Program-made: the position numbers and the translations under genes
Shown: positions 28,873-37,456 of the stretch, one piece after another
Layout of the letters: each line of letters begins with the position of its first letter
How positions within the stretch are numbered: the stretch's first letter is position 1
Source: Psychromonas marina
GTDB lineage: Bacteria > Pseudomonadota > Gammaproteobacteria > Enterobacterales > Psychromonadaceae
Length of the DNA stretch: 64,000 nt
Assembly: GCF_030161115.1 (NCBI RefSeq)
Contig: NZ_BSPQ01000026.1
Span: forward strand, 62,001-126,000
Direction: 5' to 3'
The notes under the pieces: generated by a model
Told to the model about the DNA's origin: nothing
What the model saw: the letters and a program-made list of their open reading frames with translations, nothing else
Databases searched by the model: none

Positions 28873-31635
28873 TTAAGTCGTAGGAATGGTAAGAAGTTGC
28901 CCGATCGAAAGCGAATTAGAGCGCAGTTTATTGATCGATTTAATGACCGAGGCTGTTGTACCATAACGCTGAGCAATCACTGACAATGACTCTCCGCTGC
29001 GTACTTTATGCGTTGTTAATCTATTGGCACCCGCTGGTATTTTGATCTTCTGTCCCACCGATAAAGCTGTCGAACGTAAACCATTATACTGTTTCAATAC
29101 CGATGAATTGGTATTATAACGTGCAGCAATCACTGATAAAGACTCACCACTACGCACGGTATGTACAGTTGCTTTATTAGATGTTGCAGCCTTTACGGTG
29201 TAATTTGCATCAGGGATTTTTATTTTTTGTCCAATCGATAATGTTGTTGAACGCAAGTTATTGTAGCTTTTTAACTCATTGGTGCTTTTACTGTAACGCT
29301 TAGCAATCACAGAGAGGGAGTCTCCGCTACGAACAGTATGTACAACAGGTTTCGCAGGGGCTTTAACGACTTGCACAGCACCATTAGGAATTTTTAATTT
29401 CTGGCCTACGGATAACGAGGTAGAGCGTAACTTATTATAGTTTTTTAGATCATTGGTTGTTTTACCATAACGCTTGGCAATCACTGAGAGTGATTCACCG
29501 CTACGCACAGTATGTACAACGGGCTTAACTGGTGCTTTCACGACAACAGTTTGAACTGCACCATTAGGAATTTTTAACTTCTGTCCAATCGCTAATGAAG
29601 TTGAACGCAAATTATTATGATTTTTCAGTTCATTACTACTTTTACCATAACGGGTGGCAATCACTGAAAGCGACTCACCGCTGCGCACTGTATGGACGAT
29701 TGGTTTAGCAGGCACTTTGACCATAGCCGTTTGAGTCGCGCCATTAGGAATTTTTAATTTTTGCCCAATCGCTAATGAGGTTGAACGTAAATTATTATAA
29801 CTCTTCAGTTCATTACTACTTTTACCATAACGATTAGCAATCACAGAGAGCGATTCACCACGGCTCACGGTATGTACGACCGGTTTACTCGATACTTGTT
29901 TAACTGCAGCTTTAGTACTAGCAACTTGAATCGCAGCATTAGGAATCTTTAACTTCTGCCCAACCGCTAATGAGGTTGAACGCAAATTATTATAACTTTT
30001 CAGTTCATTGGTACTTTTACCATAACGACTTGCTATAACAGACAGTGATTCACCGCTGCGTACGGTGTGCACCGTAGGTTGTACCTGTACAACATTCTTC
30101 GAAGGAATATTAAGCTTTTGCCCCACTGCAAGTGAAGTTGAGCGTAAATTATTATATTGCTTAAGCTCACTCGTCGATGATCCATAACGACTTGCAATCA
30201 CTGACAATGACTCGCCACTTTTAACCGTATGTATGCTTGGTTGAACAACGGCTAACTTACGGACGGGTGTCGGCTCCGTTTTTACTACTAGTTCATAATT
30301 AGGTGGAATTTTTAACACCTGCCCAATACGTAACGAACTTGATTTTAAGCGATTATAAGACTTTAACTCACTTGAAGCGACGCTATAACGCTGACCTAAG
30401 CTAGACAATGACTCACCGCTACGTACAGTATGCTGTATCTCTCTTTTCTTTTGGGCAAACAGAGAATCATGCGGAGGTGAGGTATTAAAGTGTTTATAGA
30501 TTCCTGAGAAAACCGCATTAGCAATTTTATTTTGATGCTCAGCCTGATTTAATAGACGTTCTTCACGGTGATTGGTAATAAAACCCGCTTCAACCAAAAT
30601 AGAGGGAATATAAGGCGATTTAAGTACGGCAAGGCTTGCACCAACTGGCTTCTTCTTATGTAATTTCGTGATTTGATCGAGTTCTTTAACGACTAAGTTA
30701 CCTACATCAGCTCCCACTTGCATCGAATTAGACTTAGACATGTCAAAGAAAACTTTGTTCAAGAACGGTACACTACTCGCACTTTCTGATGCTTCTCCTT
30801 TACCACCTAAAAGCTCAGAATGTACTTCGTGGCGTTCCATACGACGCCCCATTTCAGAGTTTGCACGACGATCGGAAAGTATCCAAACAGAGGCCCCACT
30901 TGGCTGGCTAGAAGTAAATCCGTCAGCATGTAATGAAACTAGAAAATCAGCTTTACCTTTAACGGCAAGCTCAGAGCGCTTATTCAGGTTGATATAATAA
31001 TCACCCGTACGAATCAAAAAAGCATTCATACCCGGTTGACGGTTAATACGTTTTTGTAAGCGTCTAGCGATCTCTAAGTTTATTTTTTTCTCTTGGCTAA
31101 ACTTGCCTAAGGCACCGGGATCATCACCACCATGCCCTGCATCGATAGCAATAATAACATCACGCCCTAATGGTTGCTTCTGAACAACATTATTGGGTTT
31201 GGAGGGGGCTGTATTTACCTTGGGGGCTTGATGAGGTAGATCGATAACTAAGCGATGACCGTAAGGTTTTGCAGGAGGAAGGGTAAATATTTTAGCTTTG
31301 CTAGGTTGCTTGAGATCCACAACTAAACGATAAGTGCCTTTATTATTACTTGCGCTCTCGCGAATGTTTTTAACTAAAGGGCCACCATGCTTTATCGACT
31401 TTAGGTTAACCACACTCTGCGCAGATGCTATATCAATAACAAGGCGATCCGGTCGTTTAAGATAATGAATCTCATAGCTAGGCTTAGTGCTAAGATCCAA
31501 AACAACACGAGTATTGTCAGGAGATGGCCACGCACGCACACCTTTCAGTTGATTTGCATGCACACTGCTAAAGGCTAATAAAAAAAAGCTGACGACAAGT
31601 AGTCGGTTTATAAAGAGAGAGGCACTTAATTTCAT
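28873..31635 (-). CDS. amiB: N-acetylmuramoyl-L-alanine amidase AmiB with nine LysM repeats
   Basis: A periplasmic amidase that cuts the peptide from N-acetylmuramic acid at the septum. The 920-residue protein has a signal peptide (to about residue 27), an AMIN targeting domain (about 29-133) and a zinc amidase_3 domain (about 159-382) with H168 (DAGHGG), E182, H236 (SLHADG) and E349 (VEAGF). From residue 401 to the end there are nine LysM repeats, each about 44 residues (HTVRSGESLSVIA...LKIP) joined by short Val/Lys/Pro linkers. E. coli AmiB has none and, to my knowledge, Vibrio AmiB has two, so this is a large expansion. The start overlaps tsaE by 4 bp. Confidence 0.95.
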   Translation of the reverse strand: MKLSASLFINRLLVVSFFLLAFSSVHANQLKGVRAWPSPDNTRVVLDLSTKPSYEIHYLKRPDRLVIDIASAQSVVNLKSIKHGGPLVKNIRESASNNKGTYRLVVDLKQPSKAKIFTLPPAKPYGHRLVIDLPHQAPKVNTAPSKPNNVVQKQPLGRDVIIAIDAGHGGDDPGALGKFSQEKKINLEIARRLQKRINRQPGMNAFLIRTGDYYINLNKRSELAVKGKADFLVSLHADGFTSSQPSGASVWILSDRRANSEMGRRMERHEVHSELLGGKGEASESASSVPFLNKVFFDMSKSNSMQVGADVGNLVVKELDQITKLHKKKPVGASLAVLKSPYIPSILVEAGFITNHREERLLNQAEHQNKIANAVFSGIYKHFNTSPPHDSLFAQKKREIQHTVRSGESLSSLGQRYSVASSELKSYNRLKSSSLRIGQVLKIPPNYELVVKTEPTPVRKLAVVQPSIHTVKSGESLSVIASRYGSSTSELKQYNNLRSTSLAVGQKLNIPSKNVVQVQPTVHTVRSGESLSVIASRYGKSTNELKSYNNLRSTSLAVGQKLKIPNAAIQVASTKAAVKQVSSKPVVHTVSRGESLSVIANRYGKSSNELKSYNNLRSTSLAIGQKLKIPNGATQTAMVKVPAKPIVHTVRSGESLSVIATRYGKSSNELKNHNNLRSTSLAIGQKLKIPNGAVQTVVVKAPVKPVVHTVRSGESLSVIAKRYGKTTNDLKNYNKLRSTSLSVGQKLKIPNGAVQVVKAPAKPVVHTVRSGDSLSVIAKRYSKSTNELKSYNNLRSTTLSIGQKIKIPDANYTVKAATSNKATVHTVRSGESLSVIAARYNTNSSVLKQYNGLRSTALSVGQKIKIPAGANRLTTHKVRSGESLSVIAQRYGTTASVIKSINKLRSNSLSIGQLLTIPTT
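28876..30435 (-). repeat. Nine tandem LysM-coding repeats
   Basis: In-frame direct repeats of roughly 150-200 bp inside amiB. Units 3 to 7 are the most alike at DNA level, for example the recurrent GAGTCACCGCT-type segments for SGESLSVIA; units 1 and 9 are the most diverged. This gradient fits expansion by unequal recombination in the middle of the array. Confidence 0.9.
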
Positions 31636-32090
31636 AATTTTTGTAATACTTGCTTTCCTATTTCCGTGTTTGCTTGCAAAGCAATAATGCGTTGCTCACC
31701 ATCATAACGTAGGGTCAAATCGATATCGGCTAAAGGTAAAACACCTTCACCACGCTCAGGCCACTCGACTAAACAGTGACTGTTATCTGAAAAATAGTCT
31801 CGAATACCCATAAACTCTAGTTCTTCAGGGTCACCCAGTCGATAAAGATCAAAATGATAAACATTCCAATCCGCTAATTCATAAGGTTCAACTAAGGTAT
31901 AAGTTGGGCTTTTCACATTACCTTGATGTCCTAACCCTTGGATGAAACCACGGGTTAAGGTGGTTTTCCCTGCGCCTAGATCACCATGTAGATAGATACA
32001 AGTCGCTTCGCTGCAAGCACTGCTCAAACGACCGCCAAACGCAACGGTCTGCTCCGCATCACTTAATTTTTCTTTAAATAGATCAACCAT
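31632..32090 (-). CDS. tsaE: tRNA threonylcarbamoyladenosine biosynthesis ATPase TsaE
   Basis: TsaE is the ATPase of the TsaB-TsaD-TsaE complex that makes the t6A modification of tRNAs reading ANN codons. The 152-residue protein has the P-loop GDLGAGKTT (36-44), SPTYTLVEPY and the switch region HFDLYRLGDPEELE. It overlaps nnr by one base and amiB by four, so the three genes are translationally coupled. Confidence 0.96.
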   Translation of the reverse strand: MVDLFKEKLSDAEQTVAFGGRLSSACSEATCIYLHGDLGAGKTTLTRGFIQGLGHQGNVKSPTYTLVEPYELADWNVYHFDLYRLGDPEELEFMGIRDYFSDNSHCLVEWPERGEGVLPLADIDLTLRYDGEQRIIALQANTEIGKQVLQKL

Positions 32091-33592
32091 TATGGATTAA
32101 CTAAATTCCTAATATGTGGGAAGAGATCACTGGCTAATAAGCCTCGTTCATCGGATTTAGCCGCTGCATCTGCAGCCAAACCGTGGATAGATACCCCTAA
32201 TATAGAGGCCTGTAGCGAATCTAATCCCTGTGCTAATAATCCTGCAATGATACCAGAAAGTACATCCCCCATGCCACCACTTGCCATTCCGGGATTACCT
32301 ACATTGGCAATAAATATCTTTTTCCCGTCACAAATTAGCGTGCCAGCCCCCTTTAACACCACAATACCGCCAAAACTGCGCTGTAAATTACGCACCGCAC
32401 TAAAACGATCTTGCTCAATATTACTGATTGAGCAACCTAACAGTGTAGCCGCTTCTCCGGGATGCGGCGTCAGAATCCAATTCTCTTTCCATTTAGGTTT
32501 ATCCACCAGCAAATTAAGCGCATCAGCATCAACCACCATTGGAACTTCACTTGCTATGGCATAATCAACGAGCGTTTGTGCCCACTCATCTTGACCAAGC
32601 CCGGGGCCTATCGCAACCACCGTGGCCCACTCTTCAATCTCTTTATTATCTAAACTATTGAGATCTGCGCCTCGCCCCATCAATTCAGGACGGCCCGATA
32701 AAATAGTTAATAGGTTTTCAGGTTGTGTTAACACTTTAACCAGACCCGAACCACAACGTAATGCCGCTTCAGAAGCTAAACGAGCGGCCCCCGGCATACC
32801 AATGTTGCCGCCAACCACGAGTGTTTTACCAAAAAAACCTTTATGGCTAGTGCGAGTGCGCGGCGTGAGATAACCACAAATATCGTCATAGCTAATACGT
32901 GATACGGTATGATGGCATAAATCGCTAAACTGCTGTTCGATACCTAAACCTGAGAAGTATATTTCGCCACAATACTCAGCAGAACGCGCGGTAAATAAAC
33001 CCTGTTTTAATCCTACAAAACAGATCGTTGCATCCGCATTCACCGCAACATCTGAAATATACCCCGTATCCGCATTCAAACCAGAAGGAATATCAACACT
33101 TAAAACAGGCTTATTAGTTTGGTTTATTTTATGGATAAGTCGCTGATATTCAGCGCGTACAGTACCACGTAGACCAATACCGAGTAAGGCATCAACGATC
33201 ACATCAGCACTTTCAAAATCAGCTTGTTCAATACCGTCAATAATCCCATGTTCAATACGCCAAGCATTTCGAGCTTCAGCCGCATCCCCCGTTAATTGAG
33301 CGGCGTCTCCCACTTGGCAAAGCTGTACATTTATCCCCGCATCTTTAGCGATAGCGGCAAACACATACCCATCGCCGCCATTATTTCCCTGCCCGGTTAA
33401 TACCAGTACTTTTTTAGCCTCTGGAAAATGTGTTGTGAATACTTGATAACAACTCTGACCTGCACGCTTCATTAAACCATATAGTGTGGTGCCTACTTGC
33501 TCCGCTGCGAGTCCTTCAAAGTCTTTTATCTGCTGAGCACGATACAAAGAGTGTGGTAAACTAGACTTAACTTTTAACTGGTCAGAAATCAT
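32090..33592 (-). CDS. nnr: Bifunctional NAD(P)H-hydrate epimerase / ADP-dependent dehydratase
   Basis: This enzyme repairs hydrated NADH and NADPH. The 500-residue protein fuses an N-terminal YjeF_N epimerase domain (about 20-225, with LTGQGNNGGDGYV) to a ribokinase-like dehydratase domain (about 235-500, with LTPHPGEAA and NPGMASGGMGDVLSG). It heads the nnr-tsaE-amiB-mutL-miaA-hfq series and is divergent from queG, as in E. coli. Confidence 0.95.
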   Translation of the reverse strand: MISDQLKVKSSLPHSLYRAQQIKDFEGLAAEQVGTTLYGLMKRAGQSCYQVFTTHFPEAKKVLVLTGQGNNGGDGYVFAAIAKDAGINVQLCQVGDAAQLTGDAAEARNAWRIEHGIIDGIEQADFESADVIVDALLGIGLRGTVRAEYQRLIHKINQTNKPVLSVDIPSGLNADTGYISDVAVNADATICFVGLKQGLFTARSAEYCGEIYFSGLGIEQQFSDLCHHTVSRISYDDICGYLTPRTRTSHKGFFGKTLVVGGNIGMPGAARLASEAALRCGSGLVKVLTQPENLLTILSGRPELMGRGADLNSLDNKEIEEWATVVAIGPGLGQDEWAQTLVDYAIASEVPMVVDADALNLLVDKPKWKENWILTPHPGEAATLLGCSISNIEQDRFSAVRNLQRSFGGIVVLKGAGTLICDGKKIFIANVGNPGMASGGMGDVLSGIIAGLLAQGLDSLQASILGVSIHGLAADAAAKSDERGLLASDLFPHIRNLVNP

Positions 33593-33632
33593 ATTTTGGT
33601 CCCGTTACACATATTGTAAAAAAGAGAAAATA

Positions 33633-34814
33633 ATGGTTGAGAAAAACACTACTGGCGATCAATTAGCTAATGACCAATTTGATACTAAGCAAATAGATTT
33701 AAATCTGTTATCTGAAAATATCAAGCTATGGGGAAAAGCGCTAGGTTTTCAGCAAGTGGGTATCTCAGATATCGATCTCAAGCAACATGAAGAAAAATTA
33801 CAGCAGTGGCTAGACAACCAATATCACGGTGAAATGGACTATATGGAGAAGCATGGCATGAAACGCGCACGCCCTGCTGAACTGCATCCAGGTACATTAC
33901 GCGTCATCTCTGTGCGCATGGATTACCTGCCCGATAACGCGCAATTCGCACGTACCTTAAAAAATAAAGATAATGCCTATATCAGCCGCTACGCACTTGG
34001 CCGAGATTACCATAAAGTCGTGCGAAAACGCTTAAAGCAGCTTGGCCAGAAGATAGAGCAGCAAGTGGGTAAGCTCGGTTACCGCCCTTTTGTTGATAGC
34101 GCACCGGTTTTGGAAAGACCACTCGCTGAAAAAGCAGGGCTAGGTTGGACAGGTAAACACTCACTGCTCATTGATGCAAAAAATGGCTCATGGTTTTTTA
34201 TTGGCGAACTGATGATTGACCTGCCACTGCCCGTTGATAAACCCGTTGAAGATAAGTGCGGACAATGTGTAGCATGTCTTAAAATATGCCCTACACAGGC
34301 GATTGTTGCCCCTTATGTGGTTGATGGACGACGTTGTATCTCCTATTTGACCATTGAATTACAAGGTCCTATCCCTGTCGAGTTTCGTAAAGCGATTGGT
34401 AACCGTATTTATGGTTGCGATGATTGTCAGCTTATCTGCCCATGGAATCGCTTTGCAAACACCACCCAAGAGCAAGATTACCAAGCACGCCATCAACTTG
34501 AAAAGCAGCCATTATTAGCACTATTTTCATGGAATGAAGCTGAATTCTTGAGTAATACAGAAGGGTCTCCTATTAGGCGTATCGGTTACGAACGCTGGTT
34601 ACGTAATATCGCCGTAGCATTGGGTAATGCAGCAACGAGCGAAGCAGTTGTAGAGGCGCTCAATAAAAAATTACAGGAGAGTGATTCAGAGTTGTTAAAT
34701 GAACATATCCGCTGGGCACTCGCTGAGCATGCCCTACAGATTCCAATCAAAACTGATCGATTAAATAATCGATTAATTAAAGCAATTGAAAAAGGCTTAC
34801 CAAGAGATGCTTAA
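33633..34814 (+). CDS. queG: Epoxyqueuosine reductase QueG
   Basis: QueG performs the last step of queuosine synthesis in tRNA, reducing epoxyqueuosine with cobalamin. The 393-residue protein has the catalytic aspartate region FVDSAPVLER (D155), two 4Fe-4S cluster motifs (CGQCVACLKICP starting C209, and YGCDDCQLICPWNR) and the ending EKGLPRDA, which matches E. coli QueG. Its N-terminus has about 15 extra residues relative to E. coli. Divergent from nnr with a short promoter region. Confidence 0.96.
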   Translation: MVEKNTTGDQLANDQFDTKQIDLNLLSENIKLWGKALGFQQVGISDIDLKQHEEKLQQWLDNQYHGEMDYMEKHGMKRARPAELHPGTLRVISVRMDYLPDNAQFARTLKNKDNAYISRYALGRDYHKVVRKRLKQLGQKIEQQVGKLGYRPFVDSAPVLERPLAEKAGLGWTGKHSLLIDAKNGSWFFIGELMIDLPLPVDKPVEDKCGQCVACLKICPTQAIVAPYVVDGRRCISYLTIELQGPIPVEFRKAIGNRIYGCDDCQLICPWNRFANTTQEQDYQARHQLEKQPLLALFSWNEAEFLSNTEGSPIRRIGYERWLRNIAVALGNAATSEAVVEALNKKLQESDSELLNEHIRWALAEHALQIPIKTDRLNNRLIKAIEKGLPRDA

Positions 34815-34867
34815 CCCGTTAAAAAACAATTAAAGTCTGTTACTTTTCTTGACAGATAAGCCATTGC

Positions 34868-34904
34868 CTCCAAAGCTTAAATCAATATTTAATTTGCTTT
34901 GGAG
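34868..34904 (+). promoter_or_regulatory. Hairpin enclosing the ribosome-binding site of the next gene
   Basis: CTCCAAAGC (34868-34876) pairs perfectly with GCTTTGGAG (34896-34904), and inside it TTAAAT (34877-34882) pairs with ATTTAA (34887-34892) around a CAAT loop, leaving only a TTT bulge. GGAG at 34901-34904 is the Shine-Dalgarno sequence of the gene starting at 34910. As RNA this 15-bp stem would hide it. It could also act as a DNA operator. TTGACA at 34849 may be a -35 box, but no good -10 follows. Confidence 0.55.
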
Positions 34905-34909
34905 AATTT

Positions 34910-35239
34910 ATGATAACGGTACTGTTTCGTTGGGATATCAAACCACAATATGAACAAGCGTTTAAAGAGGGATGGTCTGAGATTATCCATCGTAATGTAG
35001 AAAAATACGGTGCATTGGGCTCGCGCTTACATAAAACCCACGATAATCAATGGATCTCCTACAGCCAATGGCTCAGTGAAGAGCACTTCAATAATGCACA
35101 AAACTGCCAAGATAAACACGAAGTGGCACGTGTAAAAATGATCACCGCCATTCAACGTACCTATAAGCCCATTATTATGGTGCCGGTATTAGATCATTTA
35201 CTAGCTGAAGCGACCACACATTCACAATTGTTGCCTTAA
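34910..35239 (+). CDS. ABM-like small protein (dimeric alpha-beta barrel)
   Basis: This 109-residue protein resembles the antibiotic-biosynthesis-monooxygenase (ABM) fold: beta strand ITVLFRWDIKPQYEQAF, a helix, a strand ISYSQWLSEEHF and a closing strand. Proteins of this group are small dimeric oxygenases or heme/quinone-binding proteins, and many have no known role. No catalytic residue can be fixed. GGAG is five bases upstream of the ATG and is enclosed by the hairpin at 34868-34904, which suggests control of translation. It follows queG after 95 bp and precedes the DUF2750 gene by 50 bp. Confidence 0.6.
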   Translation: MITVLFRWDIKPQYEQAFKEGWSEIIHRNVEKYGALGSRLHKTHDNQWISYSQWLSEEHFNNAQNCQDKHEVARVKMITAIQRTYKPIIMVPVLDHLLAEATTHSQLLP

Positions 35240-35289
35240 TCAATAATGAGCGGTAGGCTAGCGGTAACGCCATAACTAGGATCAAAATA

Positions 35290-35676
35290 ATGAGCACAGC
35301 ACTCACTGAACAACAGATTAAAGATATTCAAAAATTAGATGCACAAAAACGTTATAACTACCTATTAAAGGAAGTGGTTAAAAATAAACAAATTTGGTTA
35401 TTAGTGGATGAACATGGCTGTGTCATGCTTAATAGTGAAGATGAAGATTGTGTGCCGGTATGGCCTAACGAAGAGTTTGCCTTAGCATGGGCAACCGAAG
35501 AGTGGTCACACTGTACCCCTGAAGCGATCTCAATAGAAAAGTGGCACAACCGCTGGACACACGGCCTTGAAGATGACGAGCTCGCGTTAGTTATTTTCCC
35601 AGACCAGAATAGTGAAGGACTAATCTTCTTCCCTGATGAGTTTGATTTTGAACTCAAACAGCAGGCAAGAAAATAA
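35290..35676 (+). CDS. DUF2750 family protein
   Basis: A 128-residue acidic cytoplasmic protein matching DUF2750 in its pattern: RYNYLLKEVVKNKQIWLL near the N-terminus, VPVWPNEEFALAWA in the middle, and FPDEFDFEL at the end. The family is common in gammaproteobacteria and has no known function. AGGA lies eight bases before the ATG. It ends 13 bp from the convergent pirin gene. Confidence 0.75.
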   Translation: MSTALTEQQIKDIQKLDAQKRYNYLLKEVVKNKQIWLLVDEHGCVMLNSEDEDCVPVWPNEEFALAWATEEWSHCTPEAISIEKWHNRWTHGLEDDELALVIFPDQNSEGLIFFPDEFDFELKQQARK

Positions 35677-35689
35677 GCCATCGCAATCT

Positions 35690-36403
35690 TTAAGGCGTAT
35701 CGATCAACAGCAGCTCACAATCACTAACAGCTTCAATAATGATTGTTTTAACTGCCGTTACCTCTGCGCCATCTCCTTTGTTTAACAGCTCATCCTTTAC
35801 ACCATCAGCGACAATAAATTGTCCCTCTGCAGCAAGCAGGTATGCTTGATGATCCAATGGATGTTCCACTCGACTGCCTTTGGTTAATCGCCCAGTAAAA
35901 ATGCGTGCTTGTTGGTTAATCGATAAAATCTGTTTATTGTATTGATCGGCCTGATAACCAGAAACCAATAATGATAATTTGTTCTGTTGCTCTTTATTAG
36001 TAAAGGGCAGTGTTTGCCAACGTGGAGTGACATTATTGACTTCAGTTTCAATCCAGATTTGATACAAGACAAGTGGGTCAAGACTCAAATTATACTCCGA
36101 GTGTACAATACCTGAACCTGCACTCATCACCTGTACTTCACCCGCTTTTGTCACCCCTTTGTTACCCTGACTATCTTGATGTGACACCTCACCACTACGC
36201 ACATAAGTGATGATCTCCATATTGCGATGAGGATGGGCATCAAAACCATACCCCGCTTTAATGAGATCATCATTAATCACGCGTAACTTACCAAATCCCA
36301 TACGATTAGGATCATAATAATTTGCAAAACTAAAATGAAAACGGCTACTTAACCAACCATGTTCACCACGACCTAACTGTGAATGCTGAATATGCTTTAT
36401 CAT
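35690..36403 (-). CDS. Pirin-family bicupin protein (YhhW/YhaK-like)
   Basis: A 237-residue pirin. The first cupin has metal ligands H57 and H59 (DAHPHRNMEI), H101 and E103 (GIVHSEYN), the same set as E. coli YhhW, which has quercetinase activity in vitro. Function in the cell is uncertain; a role in oxidising or sensing quinones fits its partner. Its start overlaps the glutathionyl-hydroquinone reductase gene by 4 bp, so they form an operon divergent from a YhaJ-like regulator. Confidence 0.88.
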   Translation of the reverse strand: MIKHIQHSQLGRGEHGWLSSRFHFSFANYYDPNRMGFGKLRVINDDLIKAGYGFDAHPHRNMEIITYVRSGEVSHQDSQGNKGVTKAGEVQVMSAGSGIVHSEYNLSLDPLVLYQIWIETEVNNVTPRWQTLPFTNKEQQNKLSLLVSGYQADQYNKQILSINQQARIFTGRLTKGSRVEHPLDHQAYLLAAEGQFIVADGVKDELLNKGDGAEVTAVKTIIIEAVSDCELLLIDTP

Positions 36404-37347
36404 AACGTTTCCCTATTGTGGAGAAAACTGAAATCTAACAACGGTCCAATAGGTACAATACGTGTTGGATTAATCATCTCATGGCTATAATAATAATGGA
36501 TTTTGATATGCTCAAAATCCACCGTTTGCGCAATACCCTCTACCTGATATAACTCACGTAGATAACCACTAATATGGGTAAAACTCGCCAAGGTTTGACG
36601 GTTACATTTAAAATGACCATGATAAACCGCATCAAAACGGATCAGCGTGGTAAATAAGCGCCAATCGGCCTCAGTGATTTTATCCCCCACTAAATAACGC
36701 TGTTTCGCTAAGCGCTGTTCTAACCAATCTAAACGATTGAACAATGTTTTGTATGCTGCTTGGTAAACGCTTTGAGTAGTAGCAAATCCCGCCTTATAAA
36801 CACCATTATTGATATCGTCATAAACCAATTGATTGACACTATCAATTTCTGCCTGCAAATGAGCCGGGTAATAGTCATCCTTATTTCCCGTTAATTCATT
36901 AAACGCACTATTAAAGATACGAATGATGTCACTCGATTCATTATTAACGATAGTCGCCGTTTTTTTATCCCAAAGTACCGGTACAGTGACTCGACCTTGA
37001 TAGTTTTCATCACCTTTTAAATAAATTTCAAACATTTGTTTTAGTTGGTAAAGTTCATCACCATTTTCTGAGAAAGACCAGCCTTTATCTAACATCTCAG
37101 GCTCAACCACCGAGACTGAAATAATTGTTTCAAGTCCTTTCAACTGCCTAAATATCAAAGCGCGATGTGCCCAAGGACACGCTAACGAAACATAAAGGTG
37201 ATAACGCCCAGCCTCTACTTGATATACGTTATCTGATTTATTGTTAATCGTGCCGCGATAAGCACTATCTTGGCGGACAAATTTACCATCACTATTTTTA
37301 GTGTCGTACCATTTATCAACCCATTGTCCATTTACAATTAATCCCAT
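36400..37347 (-). CDS. Glutathionyl-hydroquinone reductase (Xi-class GST, YqjG-like)
   Basis: This enzyme removes glutathione from glutathionyl-hydroquinones, recycling conjugates formed by quinone stress. The 315-residue protein has the Xi-class active site SLACPWAHRALIFR with catalytic C57, a thioredoxin-like N-terminal part and an all-helical C-terminal part with the family's YKAGFATTQ segment. E. coli YqjG is the closest known protein. The same transcript encodes a pirin, and a LysR regulator gene is divergent. Confidence 0.92.
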   Translation of the reverse strand: MGLIVNGQWVDKWYDTKNSDGKFVRQDSAYRGTINNKSDNVYQVEAGRYHLYVSLACPWAHRALIFRQLKGLETIISVSVVEPEMLDKGWSFSENGDELYQLKQMFEIYLKGDENYQGRVTVPVLWDKKTATIVNNESSDIIRIFNSAFNELTGNKDDYYPAHLQAEIDSVNQLVYDDINNGVYKAGFATTQSVYQAAYKTLFNRLDWLEQRLAKQRYLVGDKITEADWRLFTTLIRFDAVYHGHFKCNRQTLASFTHISGYLRELYQVEGIAQTVDFEHIKIHYYYSHEMINPTRIVPIGPLLDFSFLHNRETL

Positions 37348-37384
37348 CAGAGCCTCCTTTAATTAGTTATAAACCAGTATACAA

Positions 37385-37408
37385 ATTGCTTAAATTTTAA
37401 TAAGGCAT
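37385..37408. promoter_or_regulatory. Candidate LysR-type binding site
   Basis: Imperfect dyad ATTGCTTA-aattttaa-TAAGGCAT in the divergent interval between the reductase and the LysR gene. It contains a T-N11-A core, the usual shape of such sites. Only the arms, not a known consensus, support it. Confidence 0.35.
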
Positions 37409-37456
37409 TAAATTAAGCGTATCTATTCAATTTTTTTGAACAATAATGAGAAAATC

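Noticed and set aside
28876-30435. Regularly spaced direct repeats that could be taken for a CRISPR-like array
   Set aside because: They lie in frame inside amiB, are of about 150-200 bp, vary gradually and encode LysM domains.
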